Made by a program: the position numbers and the translations under genes. The notes below the pieces were generated by a model, which ran no database searches, was not told where the DNA came from, and saw only the letters and a program-made list of their open reading frames with translations. 8,346 bases of DNA from Bacillota bacterium (GTDB lineage Bacteria > Bacillota_A > Clostridia > Lachnospirales > WQUN01): assembly GCA_009786175.1 (NCBI GenBank), contig WQTQ01000114.1, forward strand, positions 1-8,346, read 5' to 3'. Each line of letters begins with the position of its first letter. Within the stretch, counting starts at the first letter, position 1. Shown here in pieces: positions 1-7,576 of the stretch.

Positions 1-3000
1 CCGTAAACCCCGACTGCATAGAAGTCAATCCAGCGCCGGGTGAGGAGCCCGCCGCCGCCGCGAATAAAGTCATCAAGGGGTGACATTGGGCAGTAGAAGC
101 TTATCATGCCGCCGCCTGCGTTGTTCGGGCTCATAGCACCAACTGCTAAGTTGGGGTTTTCCCTAGGGTCGTCTTGCCCCGGATACTGGGTGAAGTGGCC
201 GCTTATGATTGAGCGGATTATTCCGAAGTACCGTCCGGGCCCCAGTTGGCCGGGAACGAGCGGCTCGGGCCTATACATGAGGCCAAAGGGAACCCTAATT
301 CTGTACGTGCCGCTTGTGAGGATAAGCTGCCCGTCGTACCAGCCTGCAGGTGCTCCCCATTCGACCACCATTTGGAAGGTGAATGTATGCACCGGGCCGG
401 TTGTGACAGAGTTCACAAGGTCTAGCCTGACCAGCGAATGGTCGCTGAGCCGCGGGTGGTCGCTGAGCCATGCCACCTCGTGAGTCCACGTGCCGGTTCC
501 GGGATTGTAGATTGTTACAGTAAGCTCATGAGTGTACAAGTCTTCGCCTACTTCAGGCGCGGTGTGATACCCGAAGCTCATCGAGGACATTGCCATGAAA
601 GGCCACTCGATGTCGTCGGGGTAGTCTAGATTAGGCATGATAGGGACGTCGTGGACTACCGTAGCGAAAGCGCTCTGCTGGAAAGCGCGCAATGGCTGGA
701 TAAAGCCTGCGCCGATGGTGCGGGTCGATTCAAACGGGTCCAGGTAACGGTTCTGATTAAGGTACCTTGACGTGTTCATGAGCCTTGCTTTGACTTCGTA
801 AGGCTCCATCCCGTCACCCGGCCGTTGCTCGCCATACTGGACGAGAAGGGCGGCAAAGCCTGCCACCACAGGAGCCGACATGGACGTTCCGGTTGACAGC
901 ATGAATGCGTTCTGCCACACGCCATTGGCCAGGAACCCGGGTACGGCAGACAAAATCCTGCTGCCCGGGGCAACCACGTCAGGTTTGATGTGGTAAGTGT
1001 GAGCAACAGGCCCGCGGCTGGATGATGGGGCAATCCGGTCGGGAGCGGGAACCGTCTGGAGGCCGCCAACCATGATTGTGCCCGTGGTTCCGGCTGTGCC
1101 GAAACGAGGGGCACTCGCGAAGTCCGACGCCAGGATGGGCATACGGTTTGTGCCTATCACCCCGTGAAGGAGGGTATTCGCGCCAATAAGGTTGTTGCGC
1201 TCGTCGTCAACTATGAGAACGGCAGCGGAGCCAATGAGGTACGCAAAATAGTGTAAGGCCGTCAGGGGAACATCTCCGCGGTTGACAACAGCAGTATGCG
1301 GCGGCACAAAGCCCGGTCGGCCGGGGAGAAACACGGTGTTCACCCAGTGCTGAACGGCACCGAAGGGTATTATTGGGTTTCCGTCGTCGTCAAATCCGAT
1401 GTTGGCATCAAGCAGTCCAAGCACATGGCCGAAGGATTCCCAGCCCCAGGTTCCCACAAGCTGCGTAATGTCGCAGTGCAGGCTCCAGCCGATGGGCATT
1501 ACATTGGCCTGAATTCCGTTTACTAGAAACGTGGGTGCCAAAAACATGGGAGAGCCGGTAAACTGCGAGTTGCCGACTGTTATCGGCAAAGACGCCACAC
1601 CCGGGGTGGCCATGCTGTACCATCCACGGCCGCCATCGTTGCCTGCGGCTATGACGACGTTAATGCCATCCATTACGGCAAGGTTAACCATTGCAGCCGT
1701 GGGGCTGAATGGCTGGTTGACAGACGCGCCGATGGACAGGTTCATCACGTCAACGCCAAGCGCGTGCGCTGCCGAGATTGCAAGAGGGACAGAAGCACCA
1801 ATGTTGGAAGTGCCGCCGGGGACCGGTGCCAATGCGCGGAAATGGTAGAAGGTTGCGCCAGGAGCGACTGCGGCAGATATGCCCTGCACGTGGGTGCCGT
1901 GGCTTGAGCCGGGCAGATTGTGACGTTCCCGTGGCAGTGTTTCCATCGGGCTGAAGTTGTGCGGACGGAGGCCTTCTTCAGCAGGGGCATTGTCGCCGTG
2001 TATTGCCCGAATTTGTTGATTAACAAAGTCGTAGCCCCTGTGGGTCAGTATTACCCCGTTGTCTCCGATTGTGGTGATTCCGGTATTCACTTCTAACCGC
2101 TGTGAGTGGAACATCGGGTGGTTGTAGTCAACGCCCGAATCAATTACAGCAATGCGAACGCCTTGGCCTCTCAATTCGTCTGTTATTCCCATGGCGCGGA
2201 TGGCATCGATGTTGAAATAGTTAAGGGAGGGGCGCAGGATTACGGATAAGTCAACATCTGGCAAGTCGAATGGTAAGTCGAAGGGCACTATCGCAGCCAT
2301 ATCCGCTTCAATGATGTGAAGAGTAATCGGCTCGCTGTAAACCCTGCCCGTATTCTCGCTGTAAATGTCTTCGTTATATATGTCCTCGCTCTCAAGAACA
2401 TAGTCAATTGCAAGCAAATAAGCCCCTGCATCGTTACGCGTGATATCTTCAAGATAGAGGTAAATAAAGCCTGCATACAAGGTGTCGAAATCTCCCGTGG
2501 CAACGACACTCACTTGGCCGTATGCGTCCGTGAAAAGCCATGTGTATTTGGCATACAGCACCGTTTCACCGGGGTCGTAGAGGTTCACCCAAAACGCCAG
2601 CTCTGTGGAATCTTCGTAGTTGAGGTCAACAGTCACGACCGGGTTTACCGGGGCGATTTCCCAAAGATAGTAGAATGGGACGTCAGGAGTCGGAGTTTCC
2701 GGTTCGTCGTTATATTCAGGGTACTCGGGGTATTCGGCATACTCAGGGTACTCGGGGTATTCTGGGTACTCCGGGTACTCGGGATCTTCCGGATACTCGG
2801 AATACTCAAGATACTCGAGATCTTCCGGATACTCGGGATACTCAAGATACTCGAGATCTTCCGGATACTCGGGGTCAAAGAAAATATAGTACTCGAAGCT
2901 ATCTTCGATGTAGAAATTGTAGTTTGGAGTAACAGCAAACACCTCGGGCAGACCGGCAATCTGCTCGACCATGTGGGCAGGCACCCTCATAAACACTGCA

Positions 3001-3596
3001 TTCATCAGACAGTGGAGGCGGGCGAAAATTTGAACGCCGCCGGTCCTGCCAAAAGGAGACACCAAACCACTCAACTGGCTGTCAAAAGCAGCGTGAGCAG
3101 CCAAGGCCATTGCATCGTAGTCTGCAACTCTCATCCTGCCATCCATTCCAAGCATGTCGGCAATTGGATGCTGTGCTTCTGCCAACAGCCGCAATGCGAC
3201 GGCAGGCGGTGTGCGGAACCTGACGATAATCTCAACGATTTCGTTCGGGTTTGTTAAGGCGTAATCTCCCTCAAAACCGACCGCGCCGACCGGCCTGCCA
3301 AGCGTGTACGCGGCCACTTCCATCTCACCGGCATGGCGCGCTGCAATCTCAAGCTCGCGGCCCGGAATGTAAATCCATTCCTCAGACCTGACGACCCTCA
3401 TTCCGTGAAAATACTCGAGAATTTCGTCATCATACACAAAATGCGCTACGTCGTACCATTGCTTGTAGTTGTTGTCTTCAGCCGCCGCATCGGCTGCTGC
3501 TGCAAACGCCGGGGTTATCATTGTGGGCAGCCAAATGGCTACGCTCAGCAGAACAGCCAGCGTTTTTGTAAATAGCTGTTTCCAGTACCTTTTCAC
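1..3596 (-). CDS. Secreted subtilisin-like serine protease (S8 family, Vpr/C5a-peptidase type), C-terminus beyond window
   Basis: An exported endopeptidase expected to act at the cell surface or outside the cell. The frame is open for 1198 codons from a GTG start and runs off the left edge. The start is fixed by AAGGAGG eight bases upstream and by a signal peptide right behind it (basic MKRYWKQ, hydrophobic core, likely cleavage after AFA at residue 32). Domains seen: I9-like propeptide about 112-230; Pro/Leu-Glu-Tyr repeat 242-295; Ig-like segment about 305-430 (YTW core, DAGAY near its end); S8 catalytic domain about 455-970 with Asp486 (VIDSGVD), His566 (SHGTH), oxyanion Asn653 (AAGND) and Ser905 (GTSMSAP); a PA-like insertion about 760-825; an Fn3-like domain about 1005-1105. 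All catalytic residues are present, so it should be active after propeptide removal. The anchor, if any, is off the window. Substrate unknown. G+C is higher than in the neighbouring regulator. Confidence 0.95.
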   Translation of the reverse strand, partial: MKRYWKQLFTKTLAVLLSVAIWLPTMITPAFAAAADAAAEDNNYKQWYDVAHFVYDDEILEYFHGMRVVRSEEWIYIPGRELEIAARHAGEMEVAAYTLGRPVGAVGFEGDYALTNPNEIVEIIVRFRTPPAVALRLLAEAQHPIADMLGMDGRMRVADYDAMALAAHAAFDSQLSGLVSPFGRTGGVQIFARLHCLMNAVFMRVPAHMVEQIAGLPEVFAVTPNYNFYIEDSFEYYIFFDPEYPEDLEYLEYPEYPEDLEYLEYSEYPEDPEYPEYPEYPEYPEYAEYPEYPEYNDEPETPTPDVPFYYLWEIAPVNPVVTVDLNYEDSTELAFWVNLYDPGETVLYAKYTWLFTDAYGQVSVVATGDFDTLYAGFIYLYLEDITRNDAGAYLLAIDYVLESEDIYNEDIYSENTGRVYSEPITLHIIEADMAAIVPFDLPFDLPDVDLSVILRPSLNYFNIDAIRAMGITDELRGQGVRIAVIDSGVDYNHPMFHSQRLEVNTGITTIGDNGVILTHRGYDFVNQQIRAIHGDNAPAEEGLRPHNFSPMETLPRERHNLPGSSHGTHVQGISAAVAPGATFYHFRALAPVPGGTSNIGASVPLAISAAHALGVDVMNLSIGASVNQPFSPTAAMVNLAVMDGINVVIAAGNDGGRGWYSMATPGVASLPITVGNSQFTGSPMFLAPTFLVNGIQANVMPIGWSLHCDITQLVGTWGWESFGHVLGLLDANIGFDDDGNPIIPFGAVQHWVNTVFLPGRPGFVPPHTAVVNRGDVPLTALHYFAYLIGSAAVLIVDDERNNLIGANTLLHGVIGTNRMPILASDFASAPRFGTAGTTGTIMVGGLQTVPAPDRIAPSSSRGPVAHTYHIKPDVVAPGSRILSAVPGFLANGVWQNAFMLSTGTSMSAPVVAGFAALLVQYGEQRPGDGMEPYEVKARLMNTSRYLNQNRYLDPFESTRTIGAGFIQPLRAFQQSAFATVVHDVPIMPNLDYPDDIEWPFMAMSSMSFGYHTAPEVGEDLYTHELTVTIYNPGTGTWTHEVAWLSDHPRLSDHSLVRLDLVNSVTTGPVHTFTFQMVVEWGAPAGWYDGQLILTSGTYRIRVPFGLMYRPEPLVPGQLGPGRYFGIIRSIISGHFTQYPGQDDPRENPNLAVGAMSPNNAGGGMISFYCPMSPLDDFIRGGGGLLTRRWIDFYAVGVY
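2712..2873 (-). repeat. Tandem triplet-residue repeat (P/L-E-Y) inside the protease gene
   Basis: Eighteen consecutive three-residue units, residues 242-295 of the protease, mostly PEY, LEY or PED with single SEY and AEY variants. The segment has 21 acidic residues in 54 and no Lys or Arg. At DNA level the basic period is 9 bp, with a higher-order 36-bp unit: 2838-2873 and 2802-2837 are identical, and 2766-2801 is a third copy with six mismatches. It lies between the propeptide and the Ig-like segment, so it is probably an extended acidic linker. Because the period is a multiple of three, gain or loss of copies keeps the frame. Confidence 0.95.
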
Positions 3597-3601
3597 TGCT
3601 A

Positions 3602-3611
3602 TTTCCTCCTT
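3602..3611 (-). promoter_or_regulatory. Ribosome binding site of the protease gene
   Basis: Reads AAGGAGGAAA on the minus strand, with GGAGG eight bases before the GTG at 3594-3596. It is a near-perfect Shine-Dalgarno sequence and decides the GTG start; no in-frame ATG nearby gives a complete signal peptide. Confidence 0.9.
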
Positions 3612-3663
3612 CTTTTTTTGGCAATCTCGTTGCCGGTCTGTGACAATACAGTAGGAGCATTCG

Positions 3664-3693
3664 TTGCACATACGCCTTTGCGCATGGTATAAT
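3664..3693 (+). promoter_or_regulatory. Candidate sigma-A promoter for the XRE regulator
   Basis: TTGCAC (3664-3669) is followed after 18 bases by a perfect TATAAT (3688-3693) with an extended -10 TG at 3685-3686. The start of transcription would be near 3700, leaving a leader of about 110 bases before the ATG at 3813. Two more TATAAT hexamers (3698-3703 and 3721-3726) lie downstream but lack a convincing -35 at the right distance. Confidence 0.55.
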
Positions 3694-3701
3694 GAGTTAT
3701 A
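3669..3701. promoter_or_regulatory. Two inverted repeats in the shared promoter, candidate operator
   Basis: The first is CATACGC-cttt-GCGCATG (3669-3686), arms pairing at six of seven positions and filling the spacer between the -35 and -10 of the regulator promoter. The second is TATAA-TGAG-TTATA (3688-3701), a perfect 5-bp-arm palindrome over the -10 boxes of both strands. XRE-type repressors commonly bind such dyads, so autoregulation plus control of the protease is a fair inference. AT-rich short palindromes also arise by chance, so the second is the weaker one. Confidence 0.35.
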
Positions 3702-3716
3702 ATACAGCCACTTCAA
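3689..3716 (-). promoter_or_regulatory. Candidate sigma-A promoter for the protease
   Basis: On the minus strand, TTGAAG (3711-3716) and CATTAT (3689-3694) are separated by 16 bases; each box matches the consensus at four of six positions. Transcription would start near 3682 and give a leader of about 85 bases. The -10 box lies on the same base pairs as the -10 of the opposing regulator promoter. Found by eye only. Confidence 0.4.
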
Positions 3717-3763
3717 TATGTATAATAACCCCTTGGAGCAACGCACTAAAAATATAACAGCCA
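3698..3763 (+). repeat. Direct repeat TATAA(T/A)CAGCCA, two copies in the divergent promoter region
   Basis: TATAATACAGCCA at 3698-3710 and TATAACAGCCA at 3753-3763. The shared CAGCCA blocks are 53 bases apart, close to five helical turns, so both face the same side of the DNA. This could be a pair of regulator sites that support looping; function is inferred only. Confidence 0.4.
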
Positions 3764-3812
3764 TATTCGGTTGCGGTAAAGCGACGATTTTGTACCAAGA
3801 CAGGAGGGGCAT

Positions 3813-4775
3813 ATGCTGTTAAATACAAATGCTTTAATAAAAAAACTGCGTATAGCGCAAGGTATGACACAAGAAAAACTTGCAGAGGGAATATGCTCGC
3901 GCGAGACTATCTCTAAAATTGAAAAAGGCGAACGTAAGCCCGACTGGTTTATTTTGCAGAATGTACTGCAACGCCTTGGTGTAAATTTAGATGAATTTAT
4001 TAACGATATAAATGAGTTTGCATCTGAGGATGTAGCATATGTAGAAAAAAAGCATGATGAATTAAAGCGACATTTTGAAGCCTTCGAGCAAGAAGAAATG
4101 AAGAAAATACTGGATGAACTCGAAAAGGATAAACGCTTTACCAAGTCGTCTTCAAAAAGCGGAGGGCGCGGTTACCATGTCTTTTTACGCTTTAAGGCCG
4201 CACTTCATTTATCCGGGCCATACCAAGATTTGAATGCATGTGTAGACTATGCAATAGAGTGTATTAAGTTGAACCGTCCGGATTTTGATTTGGATAAAAT
4301 CTCTGATTATTTTTTGTCGCCGGAAGAAATTACACTACTTAGCCTAATAGCCGTAGCATATAAAGGGCTTTACGGCATTTCCAAAACCATTGAAATTTTT
4401 CACAAAGTTAAAACTCATTACGAAGAGCAGTACATGATAAACATTCATAACAACCGCCGTTACCGGGAACTTCTGTTAAACATTGCTTCAGCATTAAGAT
4501 TTGCAGGGCGGCATGAAGAATGTCTGGAGATTGCAGAGTACGGTTTAAAATACGCCTTTATTCATAACGAAATGCGCGCCTGCTTTATTTACATGAACCA
4601 CATTGCCTGGTGTCTGATGAAGCTTGGCCGCAGAAAAGAGGGCGAGGAACAATACAAGAAATGTCTGATGTTTGCCTACGTGCTTGGCAGTCACTCTGTT
4701 ATAAGTTTTGAAGAAGCCAAAAAAGATTATGAAGAAGCATTTGGCGGAAGCATAAATTTGTCTTTGCCATGGTAA
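3813..4775 (+). CDS. XRE-family HTH transcriptional regulator with C-terminal TPR-like helices (RRNPP/Rgg-like)
   Basis: A 320-residue cytoplasmic DNA-binding protein. The start ATG has AGGAGGGG at 3802-3809, a good Shine-Dalgarno with normal spacing. Residues 7-62 form an XRE helix-turn-helix: TQEKLAEGI (19-27) as the scaffold helix and SRETISKIEKG (29-39) as the recognition helix. The rest, about 70-315, is helix-rich with TPR-like patterns such as LLLNIASALRFAGRHEECLE and MNHIAWCLMKLGRRKEGEEQ. This layout and length match the RRNPP group (Rgg, PlcR, NprR), where the repeat domain binds a short signalling peptide; peptide binding here is inference. It is divergent from the secreted protease, with overlapping promoter candidates. 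Sampled lines are about 30-45% G+C against 53-58% in the protease. No peptide gene fits in the 35-base gap downstream. The target and ligand are unknown. Confidence 0.85.
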   Translation: MLLNTNALIKKLRIAQGMTQEKLAEGICSRETISKIEKGERKPDWFILQNVLQRLGVNLDEFINDINEFASEDVAYVEKKHDELKRHFEAFEQEEMKKILDELEKDKRFTKSSSKSGGRGYHVFLRFKAALHLSGPYQDLNACVDYAIECIKLNRPDFDLDKISDYFLSPEEITLLSLIAVAYKGLYGISKTIEIFHKVKTHYEEQYMINIHNNRRYRELLLNIASALRFAGRHEECLEIAEYGLKYAFIHNEMRACFIYMNHIAWCLMKLGRRKEGEEQYKKCLMFAYVLGSHSVISFEEAKKDYEEAFGGSINLSLPW

Positions 4776-4810
4776 TTTGTGAGTTAGTAAGTCGGGCGTT
4801 GCAAAATTTC

Positions 4811-4850
4811 ACCCCCTGATATCACACTCATTGGTGTGATATCAGGGGGT
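4811..4850 (-). terminator. Strong hairpin at the end of the uvrB/prepilin peptidase transcript
   Basis: Perfect 17-bp stem (4811-4827 with 4834-4850) and a six-base loop, with a run of five G:C pairs at the base. On the minus strand it is followed by GAAATTTTGC, so there are only four U residues and they are not adjacent to the stem; the plus strand side has no T run. Half of the stem is coding sequence for the last residues of the prepilin peptidase, and its TGA stop (4828-4830) lies in the loop. It sits between convergent genes and probably ends the minus-strand transcript; the weak U tract leaves an RNA-stability role open. Confidence 0.6.
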
Positions 4851-5577
4851 AAAGCCAAAGTGCCATTATGGCACCAATACATAAGAACGGGCCAAATGCC
4901 ATGTATCCGTCAAAATTTTCGTCACTTGACAACCGCTGCTTTATCATCAAATAAACAGCGAAGGGAAAACTGACAAGAATAGCGAAAAAGAATGCCCAAA
5001 GGGTTGCTTGCCAGCCCAAAAATATTCCGACTACTGCCATTAGCTTAACATCACCATAACCAAATCCGTCCTTTTTCCATAGTAAAAGAGCGATTCTGTC
5101 GATTAAAAGTAACGGTACCGCACCTGCAATTACGCCCAAAAGGGCATTCTGCCAGGTAAGCGAGTAGGGGAGGGCAACCCATAACACACTGGCAATTGCC
5201 CCAAAAATAAGCAGCACATCGGGGATTTCCCGGGTATCCCGGTCTATAAACGATACGGTTAGCAAAACAAACGCGAAAATACACAAGGGAATGACAGACA
5301 GAGTAGGGGAGAAACGCGCCATTGAAGCAAATAACAGCCCGCACATAAGCTCAACTAATGGATACCGCACGCTAATTTTTGCTTTGCACATGCGGCATCG
5401 CCCGTGTAAAATCACCCAGCTAAATATGGGAACCAAATCAACTGCAGATAACCGCCTTTGGCATGACGGACATGCTGAAGGCGGTTTAATAACAGATATT
5501 TTACGGGGCAGGCGGTAAATCACCACATTAGCAAATGACCCAAAAAGCAGCCCGATAACAAAAACAAAATATTCCAT
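4828..5577 (-). CDS. Type IV prepilin peptidase / N-methyltransferase (A24 family, PilD/ComC type)
   Basis: An integral membrane aspartic protease that cuts the leader of type IV pilin-like proteins on the cytoplasmic side and usually methylates the new N-terminus. Its 249 residues are the normal family length. The N-terminal methylation domain is complete: GSFANVVIYRLP (13-24) and two cysteine pairs, C36-x-x-C39 and C61-x-x-C64, which bind zinc in bifunctional members. The catalytic aspartates are visible as D112 (FIDRDTREIPD) and D176 in the GYGDVK (GxGD) motif. About six to eight hydrophobic segments are spread through the protein. The ATG lies one base after the uvrB TAG, with only a GAAGAAG-like site inside the end of uvrB, so translation is probably coupled to uvrB. 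No pilin or secretion ATPase genes are in the window, so its substrates (competence pseudopili, pili or Tad fibres) cannot be told. Confidence 0.93.
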   Translation of the reverse strand: MEYFVFVIGLLFGSFANVVIYRLPRKISVIKPPSACPSCQRRLSAVDLVPIFSWVILHGRCRMCKAKISVRYPLVELMCGLLFASMARFSPTLSVIPLCIFAFVLLTVSFIDRDTREIPDVLLIFGAIASVLWVALPYSLTWQNALLGVIAGAVPLLLIDRIALLLWKKDGFGYGDVKLMAVVGIFLGWQATLWAFFFAILVSFPFAVYLMIKQRLSSDENFDGYMAFGPFLCIGAIMALWLYPLISHQ

Positions 5578-5578
5578 A

Positions 5579-7552
5579 CTACATATACTTCTTCATGGCA
5601 AGAATTTCGTCACGTATGGCGGCGGCTTGCTCAAATTGCAACTCTGACGCGGCTTGCTTCATTTTTTTCTCCAGCTTTTTGATTGCGGCCACAATTTCTT
5701 CCCGGCTCATAGATTCCGCGTCTTTGGCAAGGGTAGGGGAGGTTTGTTCTACAACTTTTGTTAGCTGGATACGTTCGTGGATTTTTTTGACTATGGACAC
5801 AGGCGTTATGTTATTCCGCTTGTTGTATTCCTCCTGGATTGCGCGGCGACGGTTTGTTTCGGTAATTGCGGCACTCATGGAATCTGTAACCGTATCCGCG
5901 TACATAATAACCCGTCCGTCAACGTTCCTGGCTGCACGGCCAATCGTTTGTATTAATGAAGTGTTGGAACGCAAGAACCCTTCCTTGTCCGCGTCTAAAA
6001 TTGCCACAAGAGCGCATTCGGGGATGTCTAATCCTTCACGCAAAAGGTTAATTCCTACAAGCACGTCAAAAACGTCCATGCGCAATTCACGGATAATTTC
6101 CAGCCGTTCCAGCGTGTCAATGTCCGAATGCAGGTAACGCACACGTATGCCCGCGTCTTTAAGGTAACTTGTCAAATCTTCCGCCATGCGCTTAGTAAGC
6201 GTTGTAACCAGTACTTTTTGCCCTTTTTCCGCAACAGCGTTACATTCGCCGATAAGGTCATCTACCTGCCCTTTTACCGGGCGGATTATCACCGGCGGGT
6301 CTAACAGCCCTGTTGGGCGGATAATTTGCTCTACTTCCAGTTCCGTATGCTCATGTTCGTACTTGGCAGGGGTTGCCGAAACAAATAGCATTTGCGGGAT
6401 TCTGGCTTCAAATTCCTCAAATTTTAATGGGCGGTTATCCATTGCGGAAGGCAGGCGGAAACCGTATTCCACCAAGGTTTCCTTACGGGAACGGTCGCCT
6501 TTATACATGCCGCCAACCTGCGGTATAGTTACGTGGGATTCGTCCGCCATAATCATAAAATCACTGGGGAAGTAGTCCAGCAGGGTGTACGGCGTGGAGC
6601 CAGGCTCCCGCAGGGAAAGGTGCAGCGAGTAGTTTTCTATCCCGTTGCAAAAGCCCACTTCCTGCATCATCTCTAAGTCGTACCTGGTACGCTGCATCAG
6701 CCGTTGGGCTTCCAATAACCTTCCCTGGTTATTTAAATACCTAAGCCGTTCTTCCAGCTCTGCGTCTATGCGCTTGATAGATTCCCGCATACGCTCACTG
6801 CCGGTAACATAGTGAGATGCAGGGAAAATAACAATATGGTCGCGTGTAGTATGCACCTCACCGGTGAGTACGTTAAATTCGGAAATACGCTCAATTTCAT
6901 CACCAAAAAATTCCACACGAAGAGCCTCATCCGCCAATGAAAACGGTGGGAAAATTTCCAGCACATCACCTTTTACGCGAAACGTACTGCGGGTGAAATT
7001 AACATCGTTGCGGTTGTACTGGATTTCTACCAAGCGGCGCATAACATCGTCACGGTCCCGGGTCATGCCAACCCGCAAGGACAACATAAGGTCGCGGTAT
7101 TCATTGGGATCACCAAGGCCGTAAATACAAGACACAGACGCGATAATTATTACATCCCGCCGCTCGAACAGCGCAGATGTGGCAGAATGGCGCAAACGGT
7201 CAATTTCCTCGTTTATGGCAGAATCTTTCTCGATGAAAGAGTCCGTAGACGGCACATAGGCCTCCGGCTGGTAGTAGTCGTAGTAACTGACAAAATACTC
7301 TACAGCGTTATTGGGAAAGAACTCTTTAAACTCGCTGTAAAGCTGGGCAGCCAGTGTCTTGTTATGAGCCATTACCAACGTAGGCTTTTGCAACTGATTT
7401 ATTATGTTTGCCATAGTAAATGTCTTGCCGGAACCTGTTACGCCAAGCAGTGTCTGAAACTTTTTTCCGTTTCTAAACCCATCTACAAGGGCGGCAATGG
7501 CTTCCGGCTGGTCGCCCGTTGGGGCAAAAGTTGATTCTAATTTAAATTCCAC
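5579..7552 (-). CDS. uvrB: UvrABC excinuclease subunit B
   Basis: Damage-recognition helicase-like subunit of bacterial nucleotide excision repair; it is loaded by UvrA, clamps the lesion strand and recruits UvrC for incision. From the GTG start it is 657 residues, the usual length. Seen: GDQPEAI near the N-terminus, Walker A GVTGSGKT (37-44), the beta-hairpin region starting [12 protein letters not shown] (90-101) that inserts between strands, DESH box (337-340), helicase motif [10 protein letters not shown] (535-542), and a C-terminal UVR domain (about 620-657) that contacts UvrC. No lesion in the frame. A TTG 21 bases further upstream (7571-7573) also keeps the frame open, but the GTG has GAGGAG seven bases away and gives the standard N-terminus MEFKLES. 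The neighbouring prepilin peptidase follows after one base; uvrA and uvrC are not in the window. Upstream palindromes suggest regulation, though no canonical Gram-positive LexA box was seen. Confidence 0.97.
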   Translation of the reverse strand: MEFKLESTFAPTGDQPEAIAALVDGFRNGKKFQTLLGVTGSGKTFTMANIINQLQKPTLVMAHNKTLAAQLYSEFKEFFPNNAVEYFVSYYDYYQPEAYVPSTDSFIEKDSAINEEIDRLRHSATSALFERRDVIIIASVSCIYGLGDPNEYRDLMLSLRVGMTRDRDDVMRRLVEIQYNRNDVNFTRSTFRVKGDVLEIFPPFSLADEALRVEFFGDEIERISEFNVLTGEVHTTRDHIVIFPASHYVTGSERMRESIKRIDAELEERLRYLNNQGRLLEAQRLMQRTRYDLEMMQEVGFCNGIENYSLHLSLREPGSTPYTLLDYFPSDFMIMADESHVTIPQVGGMYKGDRSRKETLVEYGFRLPSAMDNRPLKFEEFEARIPQMLFVSATPAKYEHEHTELEVEQIIRPTGLLDPPVIIRPVKGQVDDLIGECNAVAEKGQKVLVTTLTKRMAEDLTSYLKDAGIRVRYLHSDIDTLERLEIIRELRMDVFDVLVGINLLREGLDIPECALVAILDADKEGFLRSNTSLIQTIGRAARNVDGRVIMYADTVTDSMSAAITETNRRRAIQEEYNKRNNITPVSIVKKIHERIQLTKVVEQTSPTLAKDAESMSREEIVAAIKKLEKKMKQAASELQFEQAAAIRDEILAMKKYM

Positions 7553-7559
7553 AAATATG

Positions 7560-7567
7560 CTCCTCTT
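7560..7567 (-). promoter_or_regulatory. uvrB: Ribosome binding site that sets the uvrB start
   Basis: AAGAGGAG on the minus strand, seven bases before the GTG at 7550-7552. It overlaps the codons just after the alternative TTG (7571-7573), which itself has no purine-rich site at a suitable distance, so the GTG is the better start. Confidence 0.85.
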
Positions 7568-7576
7568 TTTCAATAT

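Noticed and set aside
2316..3257. A 313-residue open frame on the plus strand with a repeating hydrophobic Val/Leu/Ile/Phe-Arg pattern
   Set aside because: It is antisense to the protease. The pattern is the reverse reading of the 9-bp repeat, which lacks stops in several frames, and there is no ribosome binding site.
3478..3669. A 63-residue minus-strand frame overlapping the protease start
   Set aside because: It covers the protease ribosome binding site and signal-peptide codons in another frame and has only a weak start site. The protease frame has clear homology.
3692..3757. A 21-codon frame starting ATGAGTTAT, a possible signalling peptide gene beside the regulator
   Set aside because: Its ATG overlaps the -10 box, upstream of the expected transcription start, and no Shine-Dalgarno precedes it. 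The peptide also lacks a basic start and a clear export signal.
5595..7534. Several plus-strand open frames of 86-180 residues opposite uvrB
   Set aside because: All are antisense to a gene with intact UvrB motifs, are rich in Ser/Arg as expected of shadow frames, and have no recognisable domains.
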